Assembly (NCBI GenBank): GCA_032718475.1
Contig: JAUCBJ010005230.1
Coordinates: 1 to 64,000 of the forward strand
Length of the DNA stretch: 64,000 nt
Source: Nemertoderma westbladi
Lineage: Eukaryota; Xenacoelomorpha; Nemertodermatida; Nemertodermatidae
Direction of reading: 5' to 3'
The position numbers and the translations under genes were made by a program. This document shows positions 36,001 through 46,800 of this stretch, one piece after another (the first letter of the stretch is position 1; every line of letters starts with the position of its first letter). Below the pieces are notes generated by a model, which saw only the letters and a program-made list of their open reading frames with translations, ran no database searches and was not told where the DNA came from.

Positions 36001-39000
36001 TACGTTGAATTCTAACGCTATTCTAACATGTCTGCTACGTTGAAATCTAAAGCTATTCTAACATGTCTGCTACGTTGAAATCTAACGCTATTCTAACATG
36101 TCTGCAACGTTGAAATCTAAAGCTATTCTAACATGTCTGCTACGTTGAAATCTAACGCTATTCTAACATGTCTGCTATGTTGAAATCTAACGCTATTCTA
36201 ACATGTCTGCTACGTTGCAATCTAACGCTATTCTAACATGTCTGCTACGTTGAAATCTAACGCTATTCTAACATGTCTGCTACGTTGAAATCTAAAGCTA
36301 TTCTAACATGTCTGCTACGTTGAAATCTAACGCTATTCTAACATGTCTGCTACGTTGAAGTCTAAAGCTATTCTAACATGTCTGCTACGTTGAATTCTAA
36401 CGCTATTCTAACATGTCTGCTACGTTGAAATCTAAAGCTATTCTAACATGTCTGCTACGTTGAAATCTAACGCTATTCTAACATGTCTGCTATGTTGAAA
36501 TCTAACGCTATTCTAACATGTCTGCTACGTTGAAATCTAACGCTATTCTAACATGTCTGCAACGTTGAAATCTAAAGCTATTCTAACATGTCTGCTACGT
36601 TGAAATCTAACGCTATTCTAACATGTCTGCTACGTTGAAATCTAACGCTATTCTAACATGTCTGCTACGTTGAAATCTAAAGCTATTCTAACATGTCTGC
36701 TACGTTGAAATCGAACGCTATTCTAACATGTCTGCTACGTTGAAATCTAAAGCTATTCTAACATGTCTGCTACGTTGAAATCTAACGCTATTCTAACATG
36801 TCTGCTACGTTGAAATCTAAAGCTATTCTAACATGTCTGCTACGTTGAAATCTAAAGCTATTCTAACATGTCTGCTACGTTGAAATCTAACGCTATTCTA
36901 ACATGTCTGCTACGTTGAAATCTAACGCTATTCTAACATGTCTGCTACGTTGAAATCTAAAGCTATTCTAACATGTCTGCTACGTTGAAATATAACGCTA
37001 TTCTAACATGTCTGCTACGTTGAAATCTAACGCTATTCTAACATGTCTGCTACGTTGAAATCTAAAGCTATTCTAACATGTCTGCTACGTTGAAATCTAA
37101 AGCTATTCTAACATGTCTGCTACGTTGAAATCTAACGCTATTCTAACATGTCTGCTACGTTGAAATCTAACGCTATTCTAACATGTCTGCTATGTTGAAA
37201 TCTAACGCTATTCTAACATGTATGCTACGTTGCAATCTAACGCTATTCTAACATGTCTGCTACGTTGAAATCTAACGCTATTCTAACATGTTTGCTACGT
37301 TGAAATCTAAAGCTATTCTAACATGTCTGCTACGTTGAAATCTAACGCTATTCTAACATGTCTGCTACGTTGAAATCTAACGCTATTCTAACATGTCTGC
37401 TACGTTGAAATCTAAAGCTATTCTAACATGTCTGCTACGTTGAAATCTAACGCTATTCTAACATGTCTGCTACGTTGAAGTCTAAAGCTATTCTAACATG
37501 TCTGCTACGTTGAAATCTAAAGCTATTCTAACATGTCTGCTACGTTGAAATCTAACGCTATTCTAACATGTCTGCTACGTTGAAATCTAAAGCTATTCTA
37601 ACATGTCTGCTACGTTGAAATCTAAATCTATTCTAACATGTCTGCTACGTTGAAATCTAACGCTATTCTAACATGTCTGCTACGTTGAAATCTAAAGCTA
37701 TTCTAACATGTCTGCTACGTTGAAATCTAAACCTATTCTAACATGTCTGCTACGTTGAAATCTAACGCTATTCTAACATGTCTGCTACGTTGAAATCTAA
37801 CGCTATTCTAACATGTCTGCTACGTTGAAATCTAACGCTATTCTAACATGTCTGCTATGTTGAAATCTAACGCTATTCTAACATGTCTGCTACGTTGAAA
37901 TCTAAAGCTATTCTAACATGTCTGCTACGTTGAAATCTAAAGCTATTCTAACATGTCTGCTACGTTGAAATCTAACGCTATTCTAACATGTCTGCTACGT
38001 TGAAATCTAACGCTATTCTAACATGTCTGCTACGTTGAAATCTAAAGCTATTCTAACATGTCTGCTACGTTGAAATCTAACGCTATTCTAACATGTCTGC
38101 TACGTTGAAGTCTAAAGCTATTCTAACATGTCTGCTACGTTGAATTCTAACGCTATTCTAACATGTCTGCTACGTTGAAATCTAAAGCTATTCTAACATG
38201 TCTGCTACGTTGAAATCTAACGCTATTCTAACATGTCTGCTACGTTGAAATCTAAAGCTATTCTAACATGTCTGCTACGTTGAAATCTAACGCTATTCTA
38301 ACATGTCTGCTACGTTGAAATCTAAAGCTATTCTAACATGTCTGCTACGTTGAAATCTAAAGCTATTCTAACATGTCTGCTACGTTGAAATCTAACGCTA
38401 TTCTAACATGTCTGCTACGTTGAAATCTAACGCTATTCTAACATGTCTGCTACGTTGAAATCTAACGCTATTCTAACATGTCTGCTACGTTGAAATCTAA
38501 CGCTATTCTAACATGTCTGCTACGTTGAAATCTAAAGCTATTCTAACATGTCTGCTACGTTGAAATCTAACGCTATTCTAACATGTCTGCTACGTTGAAA
38601 TCTAAAGCTATTCTAACATGTCTGCTACGTTGAAATCTAACGCTATTCTAACATGTCTGCTACGTTGAAATCTAAAGCTATTCTAACATGTCTGCTACGT
38701 TGAAATCTAAACCTATTCTAACATGTCTGCTACGTTGAAATCTAACGCTATTCTAACATGTCTGCTACGTTGAAATCTAAAGCTATTCTAACATGTCTGC
38801 TACGTTGAATTCTAACGCTATTCTAACATGTCTGCTACGTTGAAATCTAAAGCTATTCTAACATGTCTGCTACGTTGAAATCTAACGCTATTCTAACATG
38901 TCTGCTACGTTGAAATCTAAAGCTATTCTAACATGTCTGCTACGTTGAAATCTAACGCTATTCTAACATGTCTGCTACGTTGAAATCTAAAGCTATTCTA

Positions 39001-40117
39001 ACATGTCTGCTACGTTGAAATCTAAAGCTATTCTAACATGTCTGCTACGTTGAAATCTAACGCTATTCTAACATGTCTGCTACGTTGAAATCTAACGCTA
39101 TTTGCTATTCTAACATGTCTGCTACGTTGAAATCTAACGCTATTCTAACATGTCTGCTACGTTGAAATCTAACGCTATTCTAACATGTCTGCTACGTTGA
39201 AATCTAAAGCTATTCTAACATGTCTGCTACGTTGAAATCTAACGCTATTCTAACATGTCTGCTACGTTGAAATCTAAAGCTATTCTAACATGTCTGCTAC
39301 GTTGAAATCTAACGCTATTCTAACATGTCTGCTACGTTGAAATCTAAAGCTATTCTAACATGTCTGCTACGTTGAAATCTAAACCTATTCTAACATGTCT
39401 GCTACGTTGAAATCTAACGCTATTCTAACATGTCTGCTACGTTGAAATCTAACGCTATTCTAACATGTCTGCTACGTTGAAATCTAACGCTATTCTAACA
39501 TCTCTGCTATGTTGAAATCTAACGCTATTCTAACATGTCTGCTACGTTGAAATCTAAAGCTATTCTAACATGTCTGCTACGTTGAAATCTAAAGCTATTC
39601 TAACATGTCTGCTACGTTGAAATCTAACGCTATTCTAACATGTCTGCTACGTTGAAATCTAACGCTATTCTAACATGTCTGCTACGTTGAAATCTAAAGC
39701 TATTCTAACATGTCTGCTACGTTGAAATCTAACGATATTCTAACATGTCTGCTACGTTGAAGTCTAAAGCTATTCTAACATGTCTGCTACGTTGAATTCT
39801 AACGCTATTCTAACATGTCTGCTACGTTGAAATCTAAAGCTATTCTAACATGTCTGCTACGTTGAAATCTAACGCTATTCTAACATGTCTGTTACGTTGA
39901 AATCTAAAGCTATTCTAACATGTCTGCTACGTTGAAATCTAACGCTATTCTAACATGTCTGCTACGTTGAAATCTAAAGCTATTCTAACATGTCTGCTAC
40001 GTTGAAATCTAAAGCTATTCTAACATGTCTGCTACGTTGAATTCTAACGCTATTCTAACATGTCTGCTACGTTGAAATCTATAGCTATTCTAACATGTCT
40101 GCTATGTTGAAATCTAA
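33070..40117. repeat. 35-bp satellite array, about 200 copies
   Basis: A 7-kb head-to-tail array with a 35-bp unit (CTACGTTGAAATCTAACGCT then ATTCTAACATGTCTG). Units come in two common forms, TAACGCT and TAAAGCT, interspersed irregularly, with rarer GAAGTCT, GAATTCT, TATGTTG and TGCAACG variants. The pair GAAGTCT followed one unit later by GAATTCT occurs at 35972, 36357, 38107 and 39759, separated by whole unit numbers (11, 50 and 47 units allowing for one slip). A 7-bp insertion near 39100 (GCTATTTGCTATTC) is the only phase break noticed. Inverted arms flank the array at 32388-32790 and 41321-41575. Confidence 0.98.
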
Positions 40118-41320
40118 TGGTAAATTTGTAAAGCTACAATATTCTAAACTTTGCACGTTTTTCTCTTGGAAATAGAAAAAACATAAAATGATCTTTATTA
40201 ACATAATAATATTATTATAAACAAATTAATACTGTATTAGTTATAAAACGACCTTTAATATTATGTGCCTATGTACAATGAACTATACTGTACAACTAAA
40301 GCACTAATGGGACTCAGACGTAACAGATACTATATATAATATATTTCGTATATCATAAAACTACGTACTGTGTATATTTTGATCCTGTAACAAACTGTTA
40401 AATTCGAAAAAGGTTAAATTCTCGTATTTTTCCTCCGACAAAAAGTAAATCTCAATTATATTAAGGAAAAAAAGTATATTCTGTTTTCCTGAAACTTTTG
40501 AAATATTTCGGTAACAAAGGATGGATAGATTGATTAGGCCTACTTATTTTATTTAAATTGCACATTATGAAGAATATAAATACCCTAAGAATGTAGCAGT
40601 ACGGCATTACAAGTTGCAATATACTATAATTTAATCTTATAATAATATTTTTACTCAAATTTGTTGGAGTTATACAGTACATGCAACATTATCCAGTTGC
40701 ATAATAGTCATTACAACTGACCTAAAACGAGCAAAAATTCCGGCTCAATTCTGGGTTTCATAAGGTTTCCAAAATCGAACCTGGAGCCACTCAAACCAAC
40801 ATAAACGCCACATTATAACAAGATTCTCCACCCATGGGTTCCACCACCTACTGTGTATCAACAGCAACTTCCACAATATCTGCGAGAACTGCTTGTGTAA
40901 GCTCTGCGGCCAACCATCGCCAATTTACCACCTCCTCAGCTGCCCCGTGAACTCCAGGTCGCTCGCACACTGGGCGAGTCTGAATCACCGAGGACTAAAT
41001 CTCTGATTCTAACATACGCTATAATATTATTTAATTTTCTCAACCTAACTATTCATTTATTTAATTTAATTCTTATTATTTTTTGACGAGTTTTAAGTAG
41101 CGCCCAAATTTGCAACTTTTTACATATTTTATATAGTACTGACAATTAAATTATTTTACTTCCGTTTTTATTACGCCCTGACGATGCCCTTCTGTGTTTT
41201 ATTTATTGTTGCAAATCCTATGCTACTTAGATCAGATCAGATTATCTCCCCTCTTATTGGTGTGCACCACTGTATTATTTTAACCCAACCTTTTTGGTGA
41301 AATTAAATTATAATAATAAT
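40118..41320. other. Right internal part of the satellite element
   Basis: Mostly AT-rich and non-coding, with the possible zinc-knuckle remnant at about 40750-41000 described separately. Confidence 0.4.
40751..41000 (+). pseudogene. Possible zinc-knuckle C-terminal remnant
   Basis: A plus-strand frame of about 83 codons after an in-frame TAA, ending at TGA near 41000, contains CENCLCKLCGQPSPIYHLLS followed by CP. This C-x2-C-x1-C-x2-C..H..C spacing recalls cysteine-histidine tails of retroelement polymerases. There is no upstream domain or start. It lies inside the structure bounded by the inverted arms and could be what is left of that element's protein. Confidence 0.3.
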
Positions 41321-41575
41321 TATATGTCGAAATAATTCACAGTCAGCAGATCACATTTAGTAGGCCTACAACATATAATTATCGGTCGAAATAATTCACT
41401 GTCTCATTTAAAACCTCCTATAATTATCGGTTGAAATAATTAAATATCAAGCAAAATAATTCAACAGACAACATGTTTTAAATCAACCTATAATATTAAG
41501 CAAAATAATGCAGTTTTGAAACATTATTTAAATCGATCAATAATACATATCAAGCGAAATAATTAAGTTGAAAAA
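41321..41575. repeat. Right inverted arm of the satellite element
   Basis: Reverse complement of the left arm (32388 onward). Related 55-60 bp units continue on this side to about 41660 without a counterpart on the left, so the left arm may be truncated. Confidence 0.85.
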
Positions 41576-41579
41576 CATT

Positions 41580-43640
41580 ATTTAAAACGACCAATAATAT
41601 CAATCCAAATAATTAAGCATGGCAAAAATCATTTAAAGTGATGAATAATATCACTCGTATTAAATTATTGAATATTAATACTAAATCTACAGTACGCCAT
41701 AGTTGCACAGTGTTTTATGATATTATTGATATTATGGTGGCGCTAAGTATACCAGTATCCATGATCTCTTACTGTACCTAATACTGTATAGAATATTAGA
41801 CCTATAGTACATTGACCTACATTAAGTACGAGATTTACTGAACATTATATTATTGTGCTTCTTATTATTCTACTATGAATCCTAGGCCTACATACTGTAA
41901 GTGACACGACGCCAAGGGTAGCGAGAACTTCCACAACCACTACATATCTACCAAACATGCTCAGCGGAATTATCAATCCGCAGACACAAAATGAATTTAT
42001 TGACGTCCAAAAATTACATGTTGTATATTTTTTTGGTATAAATATGGCGGAATTCTGCCAACAATATTTTCTTACACTCTGAAATTTTGAAATGTTATTC
42101 ATTTCAATTCATTTCCCAAGCAACAGTGACTCATAATGGCTTACATGGAGCGAGTTATATTTGAAAACAAAAATCAGAACGTCCAAAATTTAAATATTTG
42201 AAGAATCGCAAAATACAATGAAAACCTTTGGATTGAAACCTTTGGTAGTGCATGTCCTATAACACAGCCATACAGTATGATTACAGTGGGCCCTACAATG
42301 GAATAGGTCATTAATCAACAGTCAACACCAATTATCTGTGATATTTTACTATGAAAACTGAGTAACTGTATGGACAGCTTCGTAAACCCATTTGTTTGAA
42401 AAATATGGAAAATATATAAAATATATCTTTGTTTTAAGGATCAGTAATACCACCTGTGTTGCTGTTGAGGTTCTCGGTCCAAGACTTTGGCAAAATTAAC
42501 CTAGATATGTCGCCGGGCTATCTTCTATGAAAGTTTTAGCACAAAATTATTGTTTTTGAAAAATTTACGGGGGTTTAGTACGTTCGTTCGTGCTATATTT
42601 TTGGAATCAAATATTTTGTAATAGACAAAGGGTAGCAGTTAAAAATCGGTTCTAGAAGACCCAGATGGCCTGGCCATGTTTTACAAAACCAATACTCATG
42701 ATTGTAGCCCTAAAAGCTGCTGAACATTTTGGTATACGTTAGATGACAATTAAGTAAAAACAAACAAACTAAGAAAAAGGTTGTTTTATACTGAGAATCA
42801 TGAATCATCCATTGATACTGTTGTTGAAAAGTGCTGTCAAAAAATCATTCAATGGTGAAAACCGATGTCACCATACCACATTAAAAAAGCACTTCAATCA
42901 AACTACAGTACATAATAACAGATACAAATTTTTTGAGAACTTTGTAAATTTTGGTCCCCTTAGCAGTAGAAACTGATTAATTGTTCCGGAGCTTTTATAC
43001 TAGTCTTGCTATAAGTTATGATATAAAAAGGTACAATTCTCATTGTGAACCCTGCGCCCTGTCAAAATTACAGTAGAAGCCAATACAGCAGTGTCATGGT
43101 TGAGTACCCCATTCAAGAAAGCCGCCAAGAAATTTCACAAGCAGGCGGCTTATTTAAGTGGTCCGCAAGAGGTCTGATAGTGGGTTTGTTTAACCAGTAT
43201 ACAGTTTTTCCGAAACATTATGATAATCATATTGTATAGCCTATCTCTATATATAGGCCTACTGTATATATATTACAGTATTATTATATACTGTATATTA
43301 TCATATCATACAGCATGCTGGCATGTACCGTACAGTATTATCCGCGCATATGGACGATAACCTGTTTGCTAGTTGCTACCGGTACCGCTACAAGTACCAT
43401 TCAATCGGTCAGACACTCAGACAGACCAATCTGCCAATCACCAATTCTGCATTGACTCCTAGTCAGTCGGCCTAGTTCTGTGGTTCCTTTTCTTGTTTCA
43501 GTGCTGCAGTCCAGTCTGCCAGTGTTCTTGTTCCTAGTTTAGTTACCGGTATACTGGTATAGGCCTACCTGTTAGTAGTTGGTTTGAGATTGCAGTTAGT
43601 TTTGGGTTGGTTGGAGTTGATGAGTTGGACTGTTTGTGAG
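41580..43640. other. Non-coding stretch upstream of glycogenin
   Basis: No supported gene. A minus-strand frame 42102-41845 starts with ATG and encodes a hydrophobic stretch (GLIIPLSMFGRYVVVVEVLA), followed by ACTTACA|GTATGT, which could act as a splice donor. I could not assign it. Confidence 0.35.
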
Positions 43641-43767
43641 TCAGTGAGTGGTGATTTTATTTGTCTGTTTGCTGTTGATTAAAACAACCGGACGGTACCG
43701 GGATAGGCTATTGGCTATAGCTACATTCTACACCTGTACTCCTTACAGCCTTCTCTACAATCAGACA

Positions 43768-43837
43768 ATGTGCAGTCGAAGTGGACTAGACGAACCCTGG
43801 GATGGAATTCGTGGGAGGATTGAAGACATCGAAATAT
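43768..43837 (+). CDS. Glycogenin exon 1 (predicted)
   Basis: ATG at 43768 has A at -3. The frame encodes 23 residues beginning [13 protein letters not shown] and ends with one base before a strong donor, T|GTAAGT at 43838. Phase 1 matches the phase needed by exon 2. Known animal glycogenins have only a few residues before the Q-A-[YF]-V-T-L start, so the acidic extension of about 25 residues is unusual. The frame is open upstream without an ATG. A different, very short first exon is possible. Confidence 0.6.
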
Positions 43838-46800
43838 GTAAGTTTACAAACTCGGACTGTCAGACTGTGGAAACGGTCCGCCTAAACACTGAAACACCCA
43901 ACAGCCCAAATCACACAAAATTGACCAAATCACAACAAATTACACCAAAACAGCCAAATCTGAAATCACACCAAATCACAACAAATCACGGCTCAATGCA
44001 GTTTCTGGTACCCACACTTTTTCTTACTTGTATTGTTGTAAACCACCTTTCTGCCTTTAGTCAGACTCAGACAGTTACCGGTACGCGGTAGACTGCCATA
44101 CTGCTGTAGGTACTGTCATGCTGTCATGTCATAGGCAGATAGGTCTATCATAAACATTTATTCTTGTTAGGCCTAATATGTTTTGGTTTATTATTTTGGT
44201 TAGGGTTAGTTGGTCAGGCCTCAACCATAATTAAAACTGTCATGTAACCCTAACTGCCTAACCCTACTGCCCTAAGTCCAGAAGTCATACGGTAATCTAA
44301 AACATTTAGCGGAATTTCTGACATTATTGCCATAAGGCACGAAGGGCCGTTAATGGACGTTAACCTTTAACTTTTGGTGAAAACCTGGTATTCTTCACAT
44401 GGCTGCATGGGGTTAACTGCAAAGTGAAATATAACGGCAGAAGGTGGAAGGTCTGGTATTCTTCACATGGGCCGGGTCATGGCACATGGCTGCATGGATA
44501 GAGAGTAACAAAAACATAGAAGTTAGGAAAGCAAAGGCTTTGGTAGCTCTATCAAAAATGGATACCATCTGGACATCAGATCTATCCAGGCACCTGAAGG
44601 CTAAGTTCTTTCGAGCCACAGTGGAAAGTGTATTTTTATACGGGGGTGAGACCTGGATACTGACGAAATCACTTGAACAACGAATTGATGGTTGCTACAC
44701 AAGACTACTAAGGGCAGCCCTAAACATCAGCTGGAGACAAGCTCTATACCAACTGTATCAACCACCCTCCGTGGACGCCGATTAAGATTCAGTGGGCACT
44801 GCTGGCGAAGTAAAGACGAGGTCATACCAGACAGCCAGATCTACTTTTCTGGCAACCAACTCATGGAAAGCGTACCCGTGGACGACCGGCCATAACATAT
44901 ATAGACCAACTTGAAAGAGATACTGGACTTTTGGGAGAAACGAAATTGCGACAACTATGGAGAATCGGGAAGCCTGGAAGAATCTCATTTCCACTGTCCG
45001 AGTTCGCTCAATCTAGAAGTAGTAAGGATAACAACAGTACCTACCTACAACTCTTCCGTGCTGCCTTGTGCGTGTGTGTGTATGCCCGATAGTGGAAAAA
45101 GTGTTTCAATAAGTACTTTATTATTAAAGTACCTATTATAAGCCTATATAATAGTTATATCAAAAATTCACCAAATTACGAAGTAGCGGTACACATTTCT
45201 GACCTCAAACCGATTAGAAACGCAAACCGACTATAAAGTTGCTCTAGTTGGTCAGACGTCAACCCTATGTCTGTCCTTAATAATAAAAGCCAATAATATA
45301 ATAATGCATGCAACCTGTTTGTTTACGGTATTAACCATACAATGTTTTCTCTGCAGGTGTTCGTCAGGCCTACGTTACCCTGGTAACGTCTGACTCCTAC
45401 GTTTACGGGGCATTAGTCCTTGCTCACAGCCTCCGGAAGTCTGGAACTAAACGACAGATTGTCTGTTTGATATCTCCACAACTGTCAGACGGTCACAGGT
45501 GGGTGCTGAATGCGCGTGTTTCATATTTTAAGAACTGTATTAATTAATCTATTAATTATTTGTTCATTGTATTATTTATACAATGAAATATAATTATTTG
45601 TTGTTTTGATTATTTTGATGAATTTGGTACGTCATCAATATTCTCATCAGTAATCTAGCTGATCTCAGCTGGGTGGCTTGGCATCATTGGTTCGCTTTCC
45701 AAAAGTTAAATTTCAGTCTAACAGAATTAAGGTGGTTCAACATGAAAAATAAATAGAAAAATCAATTTTTTTTTTATTATGGATTCTAAACCACAATTTA
45801 ATGGAGATTCCGAATATGTAAGTTATATTCAATGAATGTCACTCTGTCAAAAGTTATGACGTATTTTGTGAAAGTTGTCCGAACATACCCGCCCCTAATA
45901 AAAGTCACCGCCAAGTCTATTTTTTGCTTCATAAGAATTTTGTTGCGAAAGAGACAAATCTATGTTATTTTCCACACTTTACAAAGTAGAGGGAAATTCA
46001 AAGTTGAATTTACAGTCTTTCTTATACATCTGGTAGGCCTATTGCAGCACACTGCGGATTTAGGTTGCTTGAGTTACTTTGAGCTCGGCTGGTATGCTGC
46101 TGTAGGTGTATTAATTTATAATTGTATATGGTGCGCCTAATACCAAGAGAATGCCTCGCAGTACAAGCACATACAAACATAATAAATTTCTCGGTAATCA
46201 ACATGTGAAGAAGCTGGATGACAAACCCGTTGGTAAGTAAGTAAAAGTAGGTAGATGTCCGGTTTGGTAATCATTGAAGGTACAATAGGGCTGCTCTTGA
46301 TCAAGTTAGTTTGTGAATAATGTAGTGTATTGTCTGTATTAGTGGATTTATGACTTTTTTCTTCTTAGATAACAGCCTTATTATTATTATTATTGTCATA
46401 TCCACCAGTAGTTGGATATGACAATAATAATTTGTACCATAAGACCACAAAAACCCTAAAAACACCAAAAAAATAGATGGCCTCAACCTCAATATAAGCT
46501 ATCATACGGGTTATGCTTAGGTAACAGTTTTAGCATATGTTATATTATTTACATATTTACAAGCAAGTACTACTTATTATAATGAGTATTGCCACTTTTT
46601 ATAGATGTTCAAAGTGATGAAAGTGCACCCATCATAGCTGTACCAACAAGTAGTGCTAGCAGATCAAAACTGAGGTATGTGGATCCACCCAATCCCAAAG
46701 ATGAGAATACTCCACCATCAACCTTCCATATCATTCATCTGTCCATACTCAATAAAGCACTAGGTAAATCTGCAATTTGCAAAACTTGCAAACGGAATGA

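Noticed and set aside
33070-40117. CRISPR-like regular array
   Set aside because: Units are contiguous 35-mers with no unique spacers, in a eukaryotic context. It is satellite DNA.
43648-43767. Longer glycogenin N-terminus with a hydrophobic leader
   Set aside because: The frame is open but has no ATG upstream of 43768, and glycogenin is cytosolic.
43838-44091. Reading frame continuing past glycogenin exon 1
   Set aside because: It runs into the CCAAATCACA repeat. The GTAAGT donor and phase fit make this intron.
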